Shown here: positions 12,860-25,305 of the stretch, piece by piece
How the letters are laid out: every line of letters starts with the position of its first letter
Position numbering within the stretch: position 1 is the stretch's first letter
Source of the DNA: Mytilus californianus
Taxonomy: Eukaryota > Mollusca > Bivalvia > Mytilida > Mytilidae
Length of the DNA stretch: 64,000 bases
Reading direction: 5' to 3'
NCBI RefSeq assembly: GCF_021869535.1
Contig: NW_026262712.1
Coordinates: 47,536,884 to 47,600,883 of the forward strand
Made by a program: the position numbers and the translations under genes
Notes under the pieces: model-generated
The model's input: the letters and a program-made list of their open reading frames with translations, nothing else
Database searches by the model: none
What the model was told of the DNA's origin: nothing

Positions 12860-13625
12860 TTTAATTATTTCGTGATTCCTTTTTTTACACACACAACGTA
12901 AGATTATTAAATACGATAATTAAAAAAATAAAATACTGTGGTGGAATTCAATGCTTTTTAATAATATATTACTGAAAAGTGTTGTTTTTAATATAGTAAA
13001 TAATAGAGAACATGTTATCTTGTATTTATTTTCAATGCTGAGTTTTTGGCAATACTATTTGTTTGATTTAGTATACATTTTTTTTCTTCAATAATTATGT
13101 TTTCGGTAGAAAGGTATTATACAATAATGTCGCTTTATACTCACTTGATTTTTATTATAATTCAAGAAAGATAATGTTTGCTGAAAGTAAATAGATGTTA
13201 GCTCTATAGTTTGATTTGTATTAAAAAAAATCATATTATCGAATGTTTTGAACGCAAATTCTTTAATCCAATTAGAATACGTCACTTTACATGTGCTTTC
13301 TAATGTTTAGCATTTTTTAAGAGTAAAACAATTAAAAATTGCATACCAATAATAGCTTTAAATTGAATGGTAAAATGTTAACGCAATTGAACAACCCAAA
13401 TGCAAAACAATTGTCAAAGATACTTAGAACGATATCAGTTCATAAAAGATCTATTTTGTTTCCTTTTTTAACCCAAACTTACTGACATGCAGTAGGCCTT
13501 TGAGTGGAGTTTGCATTTACTAAAATTAAAGTTAATCGGACATGTATGTCTTTGTATCGATCGGATGAGTTAATCCCTTTTCAACTGATTTTAATAGTTT
13601 GTTTTTATGTTGTGCTGTAACACCA
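12860..13625. other. Gene-less AT-rich stretch
   Basis: No coding region, structured repeat or RNA gene recognised. Confidence 0.5.
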
Positions 13626-13629
13626 CTGT

Positions 13630-13925
13630 CCCAGGCTAGGGGGTGGGGGTTGAGCGCTCACAAACATGTTTAACCATGCCAAATTCTTTATGTGCATGTC
13701 CCGAGTCAGGAGCCTGTAGTTCAGTGGTTGTCGTTTGTGCATGTCTATCATATTTGTTTTTCGTAAATTGTTTTGTTATAAATTAAGCCGTTCATGTCGT
13801 GGCCTTTTATAGTCGACTATACGGTATGGCTTTTTTCTCGTTGTTGAAGGCCGTACGGTTGCCTATAATTACTTACATACACTTCATATAGTTGTCTATT
13901 TGGCAATCATACCACATCTTCATAT
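13630..13925 (+). repeat. Interspersed repeat family A, copy 4
   Basis: The order 'aaacatgtttaaccatgcc', 'gagtcaggagcctgtagttc', 'gtggccttttatagtcgac', 'ttgaaggccgtacgg', 'ggcaatcataccacatctt' marks an almost full-length plus-strand copy, with a small deletion in the middle. Confidence 0.8.
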
Positions 13926-14154
13926 TTTTATGTGGATTATAGACACATGTACACACTTTCAGTAGAAGAGGGTTAATAGCTTACCTTAAGGTCTGGGCAT
14001 ATGTTCAACTTTATTATTAAAAGGCATACTTTATGCCTATTGCCAAAGTTTGTAATCGTTTGATTCCGGTCATTCCATTATGCAATACTAAGTTATTTGA
14101 AAATATGAAAAAGGAGATGAGGTATAATACAAATCCATTAGTGTCAAACCTGAC

Positions 14155-14490
14155 GTGGAATTAAGCATTTATAGGTCACCTTACGTCATTCAACAATGAG
14201 TAAAACCCATGCCGTATAGTCCGCTTTAAAAGGCCCCGACATGACAAAATGTGAAACAATTCAATTCCTAAACCATCGGTCTGATTTATTACGTAACAAC
14301 AAACACACATAAAATGAACATATATAACAGACAGCAACCAACGACAATCACTGAATAACAGGTCCATTGGGACATGCAAATATAGTATGTGGCGGGGATA
14401 AAGATTGTATAAAAAGAAATTGTAAAATGTTAAAGCCATTAAGACATACACATATAGAATGTGGCGAGGTTAAACATGTTGTGAGCGCTG
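14155..14490 (-). repeat. Interspersed repeat family A, copy 5
   Basis: Minus-strand copy with 'ataggtcaccttacg', 'caatgagtaaaacccatgcc' and 'aggccccgacatgac'. The terminal 'gtggcgggg' block appears twice (about 14390 and 14460), an internal duplication of the element's end. Confidence 0.75.
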
Positions 14491-14954
14491 ATCACTCAAA
14501 AGAAATATTTGTGTCTGGACATAAAGAGTGACAGGTAATGGATGGATAAGTGTCGCATTACAATCAAAACATTCTTCTGTTCAGCCATGTAATTGTTAAG
14601 CGAGTTTAAGTTGGAATTTGTTTATACATGGAGGGTTGAAAAAAACTCCAATTAAAGGGTATCCTACATATGGCTGAATACAAAAAAAAATTGAACATTT
14701 GACCAAAACGATCGAAACGATTTCTGCTTGGTACTAAATATACACATGACTATTTCAAACTACTAAATAAAACGGTGCTTTGATGAAATTGCACTTGGAT
14801 TTTTAGTATTTTTACTAAATAAATTCTAAAATAAAAACGAGGAAGGGTTGAATAGCGTTAAATGACAGAAAAGGGGACGGATTTATTATTAGGTGTTTGA
14901 AGCCTTTTAATCTTATCCACCCAAATAAGAGGAATTAGGGGGGGAGTTGTCATT

Positions 14955-15205
14955 GTAGGTCAATAACTCCATACCGCACAGTCAGCTATAAAAGGCCCCG
15001 AAATGACAATGTAAAACAATTCAAACGAGAAAACTTACGGTCTAATTTATGTACAAAAAATGAACGAATAACAAATATGTAACAAATAAACAAACGAAAA
15101 CCACTGAATTACAGGCTCCTGACTTGGGACAGGCACATACATACAGAATGTGGCGGGGTTAAACATGTTAGCGGGATCCCAATCCGCCCCCTAACCTGGT
15201 ACAGT
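14955..15205 (-). repeat. Interspersed repeat family A, copy 6
   Basis: Well-preserved minus-strand copy: 'ataccgcacagtcagctata', 'aaaggccccgaaatgac', 'ttacaggctcctgacttggg' and 'gtggcggggttaaacatgtt' in order. Confidence 0.8.
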
Positions 15206-15747
15206 AGTATAACAGTACAACATAAGAACGAACTATAAAAATCAGTTGAAAGAGGCTTAACTCATCAGATGGATAAAAATACAAATACTACAAATACAAG
15301 TGGACATATGTTTACTCAGAACTAATGACTTATGAAATATTGGTGTATGTTGTGGTTCAACAAAAAGATGTGTGCCATGTAGACATAACATAGTATGGTA
15401 ATGTCTAAACATTTCGTGAAGTCAGGATCATGATCTAAGACTGGTGTAAATGTTCGTTGAGTTTTTTTTTTATCCTAATGTGAAGAGGGCGTAGAACCTC
15501 TTTTATCATAATTGAGATGAATTCTCTTATATTTTTCAGTAAAGGCCATATGTTCAAAATCATTGTATCTTGTAAAATTTGGTGTCATTCAGATCTATAT
15601 TTATGGGGCCTCGGTGACCGATTAGTCTAAGAAGCACTTTTACAATGAACAGCAGTATGTAAACACTGCGGTTGTACTATCGAAGCAGAGAGAGAGTACT
15701 AAAACAAATATATAAGTTAGGGTTTTCTTTCAATTAAACCATTTCTA
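15206..15747. other. Gene-less stretch
   Basis: Nothing recognised beyond AT-rich unique-looking sequence. Confidence 0.5.
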
Positions 15748-16237
15748 GAGGTTTGATGAGGTTAACGCTTCTGACATTTTTGTCTTATGTATTATAATAT
15801 TACTTTCTTTTTTATGCCTATCAGTACCAAACCAAGACTAGGATTTGTGTTATGTAAAATGTGCACACCTAGTACCTGAAAATTTCGAGGTCGATCGTCT
15901 TCTGTCGCCTAGCAGGTTCGCTATGCCACTTTTTTTCGCTCTTTTTCCCGCATCGAATTTTAATAATATGACAGTATGTCTTCATATTGTCTGAGGTTTA
16001 ATGAGGTTAACGCTTCTGACATTTTTGTCTTATGTATTATAATATTACTTTCTTTTTTTATGCCTATCAGTACCAAACCAAGACTAGGATTTGTGTTATG
16101 TAAAATGTGCACACCTAGTACCTGAAAATTTCGAGGTCGATCGTCTTCCGTCGCCTAGCAGGTTCGCTATGCCACTTTTTTCGCTCTTTTTCCCGCATCG
16201 AATTTTATTAATATGACAGTATGTCTTCATATTGTCT
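15748..16237. repeat. 245-bp tandem duplication
   Basis: Two head-to-tail units of about 245 bp (starts about 15748 and 15993) with only a handful of differences. Shared blocks include 'gaggttaacgcttctgacat', 'accaaaccaagactaggatt' and 'ctagcaggttcgctatgcca'. The units contain no open frame with a recognisable domain. The high identity suggests a recent event. Confidence 0.85.
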
Positions 16238-16945
16238 GAAATTATTTAACAACACATTGTTTTATAAGAATGTCGGTGAAATAGACTCAGACTAAGAGTA
16301 CGGCAACTTGCTCGTCTTGACAAATTTACAGTACGGCAACTTGTTTTCTAAATGAACGACAACTTGGTAGTAAATAAATATAAAATATTATATCACATCC
16401 CTTTCTAGAGCCAGTGCTATGAGTATAAATACCTTATAAAACATATTGTGATATATTAGTCAAATCGCTTGACGTCGTTGTAAAAACCCTTCTAGTCATA
16501 TTTGATCTCTAACAATTAAAAAAGTTTTCCCGGATGTAAGCATTTCATGTCAATTTTACCCATACAGCATAACAAACAAACAAATTCAATGAAATTTCTA
16601 ATAGCTGTTAAATAACACCTTTTAAATTTTCAGCTAACTATGGTACTTATATTGTATTTCTTTTTACTACATTACATTTTTATACTACCTGAAAACAAAA
16701 TTTTCTTCTCTTAAACCCAGTTCAATATAAAATTATGCTCAAACTTTTATTGCAGATTTGATATATTTGTCATTTACTTAAAAAAAAAATAAATAAAATA
16801 AAGTGTACCATGTTTATAAAAAAAACTCTAGCGGTCTCTAGATATATTCTGACTTCTAGTATTTTGTTAAGGAATTCGAATATAACGTGATATTGACGTT
16901 AATTTTACTAAGGACTACTAACAATATGGACTTTGTTAAAAAGGC

Positions 16946-17527
16946 AAAGGAGTAGGGCAATAAGGCACTTATTTGGCCCAATATAAGTGCAAATTAAAAA
17001 GTTACCATGTAAACATATTCCTAAATTTGTCCTAACTACACTAAGGTACAAGGTGTTCAGAAAATAAAAAAAACAAATTTCACATTTATCGAGCAACAAA
17101 GGCAAAAAACCATGACAAAATTTGTATATTTTGTAAAAGTTCTTGTTTCCTTGTTTTACAGACGTCAATTTTTAAGTATATATTTTATTAAAAAAGTATG
17201 GGCGCACCCAAGAAACAACTTTATATTTGGTTAAAAAAAATATGTTAATAGTTATAGTAAAGCTTCTCTTAACTTATTTTGTTGTTTCTTGCCTGCGCAC
17301 GATGTTTCTACAAATGAAATACTGATGTAAAACTGCATAAACTATGCATTTTTCTTTGTTTTCCTGAAAATGTGGCATATTATAACGTAATTATGACGTC
17401 GTAACATCAAACATCTTATGTAACTCATTTATATTTCTTGATTTTATGCATTCTGTGCCAATTTGAAATAGCTCTCAAAAACTTTATTCTCTTGGGCCAA
17501 ACCAGGCCTAAATGCCCCTACTCCTTT
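16946..17527. mobile_element. MITE-like element with ~35-bp terminal inverted repeats
   Basis: The left end at 16946-16980 ('aaaggagtaggg...ttggccca') and the right end at 17493-17527 ('tgggccaa...cccctactcctttt') are imperfect inverted copies of one another. They enclose about 510 bp with no transposase. This fits a non-autonomous DNA transposon; I could not identify a superfamily or target-site duplication. Confidence 0.5.
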
Positions 17528-17689
17528 TACACCTTTTGTTTTAAAATTTTATTGGATTACATTTTTTGGAGTCATCTTTATGGGGTGCTTAGTATTTTCG
17601 TTTTAAATGTATCTTTGTTCATCCCTTGAGTTTGTTAAACATAAATAAGACACACACAATAGCTGAAAAATGTTTTGTGCAGGACAGGA

Positions 17690-18060
17690 AACTGTTTGAT
17701 TAATTGAAAAAAAAAAAATGAAATTTTGCTTTGATAACAAATTCGTAAGGGGTTCCGCGGAACCCTGTGTCTCGCCTACGATTGCTGCTGTCAGTGTTAA
17801 AGTGTAATGTTGACTAAAAAAGTGAGTCCATTCATCAGTAAAATACAGAATTAAAAAAAAAATCAAATTTGTCTTTAGATGCTTTTTCTTGGTCTTGAAG
17901 ATTAGCGTAGAATATAATCTTTCGCCGAGCCTTTTTTTTTTTGGCTAAAAAACATAAAATAAGTGAAAATTGCACTAATTTAACGGTTCCTGACGTGGAG
18001 CATGTATATTTTAAAGTTAAAGTGTAAGGGTCGGACATTTTTGATGCCGTATTCTCCCCA
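17690..18060. repeat. Interspersed repeat family D, fragment
   Basis: Contains 'ccattcatcagtaaaatac' and an A-rich block matching the three units at 23.33-23.79 kb ('catttatcagtaaaatac'), so it is a diverged copy of the same repeat. No coding content. Confidence 0.5.
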
Positions 18061-18309
18061 TTAATTGTCTATTATAAAATGATTGGATGGATCCAAAGCT
18101 ATGTACCAATATATTTGATGTGTTATTTGTAAGTAAAAAATGGACATGGAAAAATTCTTCCTAGCCAAGTCAGTTACTGAAATAGAGGTCACAACTAGCA
18201 TCTGAAGAATGCATTGCGAATTTGTGATTCGCACCCCAGATGCATCTGATCGTACTTACTAATATAATTGATGTTTTACTTTATTCACTTATCAATAAAA
18301 AATAAATCC

Positions 18310-20165
18310 AAAAAAACATTTATTGAGAGTTTCTAGTGATGACTTCTGTACAAATCTGTCGTCTAAGCCATAGGGTTCACCAGAAGCATCATGCTTCCTC
18401 GGATTTCGTCGAAAAAAATCGTCAATGATTTTTTCATGGTCAAGTTCAATGTTTAATGGACATACAAAAGTAACAGGGCATTTAAGCGTTCTTCTCCCAT
18501 TGTACTGCGCGAGAAAGTTTTAATATACTTTAACGACGAGTTTGCCCTTTCTGTGGAACTGGATGTTACGCTGGTCAATGAAAGTAAGCTCAGAACTTTA
18601 ACGATGTTTGGAAAAATCGTGCTACACACTCTTGGGTCTGTTACCGTAGACGTTATTGTAGACGGTTTGTCGGTCTGGTCTCGCCATAACTCGTTCCAGA
18701 GTTGAAACTCCTGTCTAAAAGAGTCAGGATATGGCATGTCAACTTCTTAATAACCGACAATGTCTTCGATAGTATCATCTGATGTTTGGTGAATGTTGCT
18801 TGGAATCAAAGCCAATGCCCTTATAACGGAAACAGCATGTTCACCAAACCGAATATTGAACTGCTGAATCATGGAGTCTAAGAATGGTAGAAAAACTGCA
18901 CGTCGAAAATACACTTTTTCATTGTCGACAAGGACATTACTTAGCTGGGTCTGGCGCCCACATCGTCTTGGTGCCTTGATATCACCAATGTCCACCATTG
19001 TCGTAGCTTTTTCAAACACGGTGTCAAATTCCTTTTCGTCGTCTCGTGTTGATTTGACCAAAGATTTGACGGTATCAATCATTTTATACATTGCAACATT
19101 TGCATAGTACTAGATTGAGGTTATGTCTAGCGCAGTAATGATAAACTGTCCTTGGTGACAGTCGGGTGAACTGCGCCGCGCAACCAAGATTCTTACCAGA
19201 CATATTGACGGCGCGCGACAAAACTAGATATCCAATCAAGCATCCGTCAAAGCTTTGACTATCAAACCGCAAAGTGCTGTGCCTGTGGTCTCTTCTGCTT
19301 GGACAAATTCAAGCAACTTTTCTTCTGGACTACCGTCCTTAAGATATCATATAACAAGCCAGAGTTGTTCCCAGTTACTAGCATCCGACACCTCATCACA
19401 TTGATATCCGAAATATGGACCAAGCGGTTGAGCCTTTACTTCATCAACCATTGTCTGTTGGATGAACCTCTTGTTACATGATGACAATTCATTTTGAGAA
19501 GTTTTTGAGGTATATGATGCATTACTAGCACATTGTTTCTAATGGTCATCCAAGACGGAGTCACCTGCCTCTGCGCGAATTTTAACTAGTTCCTTATAGT
19601 TTCCTAGATTATAAATTTGTGTTTTATCGCCAGTTTGATCGTCATCTCGGTGGCCTCGAAGAGCCAATCCGCGCCTCCCACAAAACTCGAGACAATTAAT
19701 GAGTGATTTCAAAATCTGTTGATTTTTCGCAGTTAAAGTGTCATTCATTACGTTTGTGTTAATATCAGTTCTGGACTCTGGTCTCATATACGTTTCTCGG
19801 AACCCAGATAGTCTAATTATAGAGTTAAAGTGTGTTTCGGATGATGCATGTCGCTTTAAATCAGTTATAGCGTCTTTCCAGTTTTGGTATGGCTCGGAAA
19901 CTAGCTTTCGTGGTCGGCGACCAGATGTGTCTGGAAAGAACTTACAAGCCAGGCAACATTTACCATCTTTATCCTTTGAGTAGGAAATAAATTCAAACTT
20001 CGTAAACCATTCTCGACAACAAGATCTTTTGAAACTACCTGATTTGCAACGACTATCCAACTATAATTTTGATGGAAATTTCAATGTAGACTCTGGCATC
20101 CTATTACATATAAGCATTTGTTTTTGATCATCTGTTGATAGAAGTGGGTCTAAATTCCAACATCC
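18310..20165 (-). pseudogene. Decayed hAT-family transposase (TTF-type zinc finger, ZMYM1-like)
   Basis: Ordered minus-strand pieces match one hAT transposase of the ZMYM1/TTF-zinc-finger type. The start (about 20165-20060) has a TDDQKQMLICNRMPES segment followed by a stop. Next, 20060-19539 encodes the TTF-type zinc finger (CCREWFTKF, CCLACKFFPDTSG, HASSETHF). Then 19272-19084 encodes the DDE-core segment with NMSGKNLGCAAQF and HYCARHNLNLVL, and 19091-18747 the middle part. Finally 18737-18453 encodes the hAT dimerisation region (SSSTERANSSLKYIKTF, RLNALLLLYVH), and the C-terminus continues in another frame to about 18310. There are at least one in-frame stop and several frameshifts, plus a roughly 10-residue insertion between FDG and NMSG. 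Transposition by this copy is not possible. Confidence 0.85.
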
Positions 20166-20206
20166 ATCGCCTCAAAGTTTTGATGTAAGTTCGAGTCCGC
20201 GACATG

Positions 20207-20850
20207 TTAAATATCCGTGGGTTCGAAACACTGAGGACTTGGATTATTTTGATTGATTTTGTTCGTATCGTCGGAGGGTTGAGGACTTGACGAGGGTGTC
20301 AATGCACTAGTCTTCCTGATAACTACAGGAGTCAATTCATATTGCATGTCGGTATTTGATATAGAATGACACATGTCTTTAATATATTTCACCAATTGTC
20401 CAACAGAGTTAAATTGTAACACTACAGCTTTACCCAACGGTGAAGATAGCCCCTTATCATATCTACTATGAGAATCCATAACATAGTAGTGCTCATCAAT
20501 CTTTTTAATCCCGATCGTATATCCCGGATTATTTCCAGTGGTCAGGAAACATGTAGGTGTGATATTAAAGCATTGCTCTGAAGCAGAATCAAGTTTGAAT
20601 GTCAATGAATCTAAATGATCAAATTCTTGCAATACCATACCACTAATGAATTTCTGACTACAAGATCGAAAATTTCATTTTCAATGCTGACCCTGTCTGG
20701 AAAGTCTGATATGAGAAAGTATACATTATCATCGCGAGCAAGATTTTGGTATGTATTAGTTCCTTTATGGAGTGTATTATCAACTTCCTGTACTGACTTT
20801 GGGATATCATTTAGAGTTAAGAATGCTAAAGCTATACACGTGCATTGACG
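20207..20850 (-). pseudogene. Papain-like cysteine-peptidase-type (C76/OTU-like) domain fragment, frameshifted
   Basis: Two minus-strand frames join into one domain. About 20850-20640 encodes a QCTCIALAFLTLNDI segment, resembling the catalytic-Cys helix of this peptidase class, then a YQNLARDDNVYFLISDF part. After a frameshift near 20640, 20638-20207 encodes a central strand region and YYVMDSHSRYDKG, where the His of DSH is the expected catalytic His, then a Pro/Ser-rich tail. Such domains recur in multicopy genes linked to transposable elements in invertebrates and fish. It lies on the same strand just upstream of the hAT remnant, so the two may have belonged to one element. The family assignment is from motif recollection and is moderate. 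Confidence 0.5.
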
Positions 20851-20860
20851 TCCACCGGAT

Positions 20861-21174
20861 TATATTTCACCTTGATGTAAAGAGCCTTTACACACCAGCC
20901 TAAATTTAAAAAAAAAACATACAACTAGTCTGTTCTATTCAGTATTATATTTTATTGCATATCATTAATTAATTCTTACATCTTATTGGTTAAACGTCGA
21001 TCAGCTGATATTTAGAAAAGTAGCGAGTCCAGTTTTCTGGTATACAAAAAATTCGAACCTCTAAATAATGTTAGACTTATCCCCCTTTTAACAAGAGTAA
21101 ACACACTGAAATGTCTCGCCTGTTCCAGTGTTCATAACTAAATTTATGTTGAAAGTAAAAAAAAGAAGTTTATA
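20861..21174. other. Gene-less AT-rich stretch
   Basis: Nothing recognised between the peptidase-like fragment and the tandem repeat array. Confidence 0.5.
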
Positions 21175-22120
21175 CCTCAAGCATTATATTAAATTTACAT
21201 TTAAATGATCAATGTACATGATGCTAAGGTGAGATAAACCATTTCGGACTGACATATAGGCCGTACAATCATTCCATACACCAAATTTAGTTAATCTATT
21301 GCTAAAAGTATCTCGAAACAACTTCATCTAAAAAAAAGTTTTTATCAATGAACCATGAAAATTAGGTCAAGAACAACTGACACCTGCAGGACAGTCATAC
21401 ACACCTTATAATTATTCCATATACAAAATATAGTTCACCTATTCCTTATAGTATCTGAAAAACAGACCCAAAAAAAAATAACATTGACGAGTGAACCATG
21501 AAAATGAAGTCAAGGTCAGATGATAACCACCAGACTGACAAGTACATCTCAAAAACCATTTCATACACCAAATATAATTGACTGAATGATTATAACATCT
21601 AAGAAATAGACCAAAACACAAAAACTTAACTTTTAGGACTGAACCATGAAAATGAGTTCAAGGTCAGAATGCACCTGCCAGTTGGACATGTACACCTTAC
21701 AATAATTTCATACACCTAATATAGAAGACCTATTGCTTTTAGTATCCGAGATACGGACTTGACCACGAAAACTTAACTTTGTTCACTGATCCATGAAATG
21801 AGGTCTAGGTAAAGTGAAAACTATCCGAAAGGCATGAGGACCTTGCACGGTACGCACATACCAAATATAGTTACCTTATTACGTATAATAAGAGAGAAAG
21901 TAGCATAACAAGAAATCTTAACTTTTTTCAAGTAGTCACTGAACCATAAAAATGAGGTCAAGGACAATGTTCATCTGACAGACCGTAAGTTTGTAACATA
22001 AGGCATCTATATACAAAGTATGAAGCATCCAGGTCTCCTGCCTTGAAATACTAAGCTTTTAAGTCAAGAGCCGCCTGATCACTATCCCTAACTCTGGCTT
22101 TTTGCGACAGAAGTCGCAGG
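21175..22120 (+). repeat. Tandem array of ~146-bp repeat (family E), about six diverged copies
   Basis: The unit begins 'tgaaccatgaaaatgaggtc' and includes 'caaggtca', 'gacatgtacaccttacaat', 'catacaccaaatatagtt' and 'cctattgctt'. Unit starts are near 21351, 21494, 21643, 21790 and 21942, with a degenerate copy before 21351. Copies differ clearly from each other, so the array is old. The end near 22080-22120 reads into 'ctttttgcgacagaagtcgc', a short palindromic boundary also seen (as 'tttgcgacataaacatgtcgc') at 23.78 kb. Confidence 0.85.
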
Positions 22121-22166
22121 GGAGTCAAACAATTGCAACGGTGACTGACATTTGTTGTATGGTTAT

Positions 22167-22457
22167 TTAGCATAACATCACAGATTTCTTGTTGTAAACA
22201 AGATATAAGACGACCGACACGAAGAAAGACAAAAAGGCAATTTTTATCCAAATGTATGGTTGAAATGTTTCACCCAACAAGGGAAGTGAGTGGTTCCAAA
22301 TCAACCAAAGGCTACGAATGAGTCTGAAATGACAATGAAGTTGTGAACGACGATCGAGAAATGGAGACCTGAAGGCCACACCCAGCAGGCAGGTTGCAGT
22401 CGGTCCTTGAAAAAAGTACTCGGTATACCAGTTCGGCGAAACAGACATTCCGGTCAC
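22167..22457 (-). CDS. Unrecognised 96-codon ORF with a membrane-like segment
   Basis: A minus-strand ORF in a locally more GC-rich patch. Its C-terminal third contains a hydrophobic segment (about residues 69-86) followed by YNKK, as in a membrane anchor with a positive-inside flank. I recognise no family. There are no convincing splice sites or upstream exons. It could be chance, an exon of an unseen gene, or part of the adjoining repeat. Confidence 0.15.
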   Translation of the reverse strand: MTGMSVSPNWYTEYFFQGPTATCLLGVAFRSPFLDRRSQLHCHFRLIRSLWLIWNHSLPLLGETFQPYIWIKIAFLSFFVSVVLYLVYNKKSVMLC

Positions 22458-22469
22458 ATCCCTCTATTA

Positions 22470-23330
22470 GTCTAAACACCGTTTAAAAATATTAAGAAAC
22501 ACAAGAATATTAATTCAAATACCAACAAGAATTTAGACACGGACCATTTGATTTTCTGAGGGTGGCCTCGGATTAACATGCGAACCTAAAAAAAAAAAAA
22601 ATTACGCCCGTTTTTTATACATTTAATGTTAAATAATTTTGTTGGAAATTTGTTTTTCTAATAGCAAAAATATGGGCAAGATTATTGTTTTCAACCTAGG
22701 TACGGCCAAAAGGCAAAAATCAGGGCCAGAATTTTGTTTCTCTCAAATATCTCAGACCCCACCCCCGAAAATCAAATGGTCCGTACCTTAGACTTTTAAT
22801 CTATCTAGAGATTACTGACTGGGAATCAATATTCAGCAATGTTACTAATGGGCTGGGGCGTGTGGGGTTAAACATGTTTTCGTAGGTAAATATTATAGCT
22901 GTGGAACTTTTTTTTATCATGTGAGTGTAATAGAGTATTACCTTCTGTTGGGTGGAATTGTGAAATAGGAGTCAATACGTCCTTGCTCCATCCTTTGTCG
23001 CTTTGAAGGCGTCATGCTTGTCATCCTCAGCCTTAGCAATGTGTTACTGTAATTTGAATTTCAAAATGACTGAGTGACCTTTTTTCGATGTACTGGTCAA
23101 CTCCACGGTAGCGAAGCACGTGACTTTGACATACTCAATAATATATTACACGTAAATACGAGCGAATAATATCTTTATAAGTAACGAATTGTCACATAAA
23201 ATATACGGGAAATGGCAAAGTTAACGAAATCTAGTCTGATTAATCATTTGACAGTCTTAATTAAAAAAAAAAAAAAGTGCAAGTAAAGAGGAGGCGTACG
23301 CCCTCTAGGCTCCCCGCTGGATCCGCCACT
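22470..23330. other. Gene-less stretch
   Basis: No gene. An A-homopolymer lies near 23263-23275. A short family H stub ('ctggatccgccact') ends it at about 23318-23332. Confidence 0.5.
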
Positions 23331-23800
23331 GGAAGGTTTGACAATGTATTTGATGTGTAACAAACTTTAACCCCAGACTGTATCTACTTTTTAACTGTAA
23401 AAAGAAAACAAGTCCATTTATCAGTAAAATACGGAAAATGAAAATAAATATTTTCAAAATTTTCTTTTGAATACTGTATTTTGGTCATTCAAAAGCTTCT
23501 GTCCAAATTTCATAAACGTCCATGAAGGTTTGACAAAGTTATTGAAGACTGAAAAACTTTAACCTCAGACTGAATCTGAATGTTAAGTGTACAAAAAACT
23601 AAGTTCATTTATCAGTAAAATATGGAAAAATGAAAATAAATATTTTCAAAATTTTGCTGTGGATAAGGTTTGACATAGTTATTGATGTCTAAAAAAACTT
23701 TAACCACAGACTGAACCTAAATATTGACGCCGACGACGGAATCTAGGATCGCTATGTCTCGCTTTTGCGACATAAACATGTCGCAAGTTCGACAAAAAAT
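23331..23800 (+). repeat. Interspersed repeat family D with three internal units
   Basis: Three units starting with 'aaggtttgac' near 23333, 23525 and 23664 share 'aactttaacc', 'actga', 'catttatcagtaaaata' and 'gaaaataaatattttcaaaa'. The block ends with 'gacgccgacgacggaatcta' and a 'cgacataaacatgtcg' palindrome. No coding content. Confidence 0.7.
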
Positions 23801-24425
23801 GAACAGAGCATTTATCTTTTTGTCACATAGCAACAAAAAAGTACGAGGACCCTTATTTTATCTTGATTTTGAACCAAATGTCTTTTAATTCCTTCTTTTC
23901 CTTTAATAATGATGTTCCAGGTTTAATCATAAAAACTGATATGCACAAGATCGGTGAACTAGCTATACGTTTTGTTATATTTTTGAAAATAACATAATAT
24001 AGACTATTAGTAAGACAAGTAAAGAAGACACTCTGTAGTTTTTGTCTAGCATGCGAAAACAGATTTGTGAAAATACAGAAAATGGTATATATTATATCAG
24101 TACCAAAGCACTGATTACTAAGCTGATGAATCCTCGGCGACTAAAGTAGTCCACCAGCAGAGGTGGCGACCCTGTGCTAGTGAATGAAAAAACTGTAACT
24201 TTTTGTATCATCAAACAAGGGCAGGTGTGTTTGAAAAAAAAGACGTGTGCTGTTAAAAAAGTGCACGTCTTACATTGTACTTGTAAATCAATTTCATTTA
24301 TTTGGTGAATAATCTTATCAATAGCCTTGTTCATGAAAATGAACTACAAAAAGAGAAATCGCTCCTTTAAATTCTGTCAAACATCCTTAATGATAGACTT
24401 TTATTTTTGGATGTTGAAAATGAAA
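23801..24425. other. Gene-less stretch
   Basis: Short open frames only, with no recognisable domain or repeat. Confidence 0.45.
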
Positions 24426-24429
24426 AGTT

Positions 24430-24860
24430 CGAAATATTTCAAATTTGTGTTTGCTATCTTTAGTTGCCCCTGGAAAACTTTCGGTTGCCATCACGATTTG
24501 GTTGACCGTTATGAAATGTTTGTTTCACAAATGACGACGACTATATTTCAATTGTCGTAACCACAATCCGTCTTCTTTTCCTCGAATGTGACATACCGAA
24601 TTAGACTTATCACTGGGTTTGTATTTATATGAGCAAGAGACGGGTGCCACATGTGGAAAACGATCTGTTTACCCTTCCGGAGCATCTGAGATCATCCTTA
24701 GTTTTTATTAAAAGGTTCGTGCTGCTTTTTCATTAGTTTTGAGTGTTGTTCTTTGTGTTTTTTTTATATTGTTATATCTGTATGGCTATACCGGTAACAG
24801 TCATGTCTATCCTTCGTCATAAAGGTACATTGTGTATTTCAATTGTTCACATTCTGTCAA
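24430..24860 (+). repeat. Interspersed repeat family F, copy 1
   Basis: The order 'gttgccatcacgatttggtt', 'gaccgttatgaaatgtttg', 'cgaatgtgacatacc', 'tagacttatcactgggt' and 'catctgagatcatccttag' recurs at 44.79-45.13 kb and in part at 36.2 kb, defining a family. Non-coding. Confidence 0.7.
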
Positions 24861-25305
24861 GTTTCAAGGTTAGAAAATTACATGAATGATGATTTGATTT
24901 GATCATGTCTTACGGTTGTTTTTTTTTTTATTATAACACACAATCTTGCCTCTAACGAAGGCTATTTGTTAAACGTTTCTAAATTTTTCCCTATCTGCGC
25001 AGTGTCGTCTATTCTAGTCGATCCGGTACATATTAAATTGGCTGGTTGATCCTTTTTATAGACTTCTATATATATATCAAGTGTTTACTATGACTCATAT
25101 TGGTATTCAATTCAAGCTTACAGGAAGATGTAATTATAAAATAATTTAATTTTCATTAGAAGTTGTTGTATTAGTTTTGAAAATAAAATGTGTTGTATCC
25201 TGTCTATAAGCATGCTTAAATATTTATTTCATATTTCCTTTTCCACTTTTGTTCGTTTTGTTATATTTATTTGATGTTTTAAATCAAACATTATGTATAA
25301 TAACC

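Noticed and set aside
14176-14451. 91-codon minus-strand ORF
   Set aside because: Falls entirely within a family A repeat copy.
21175-22120. Tandem array considered as a CRISPR-like repeat
   Set aside because: Units are about 146 bp, diverged and contiguous without unique spacers, in a eukaryotic context.
22167-22457. Mitochondrial or viral membrane-protein insert
   Set aside because: Only a single hydrophobic segment, with no conserved motif and no neighbouring organellar or viral genes.
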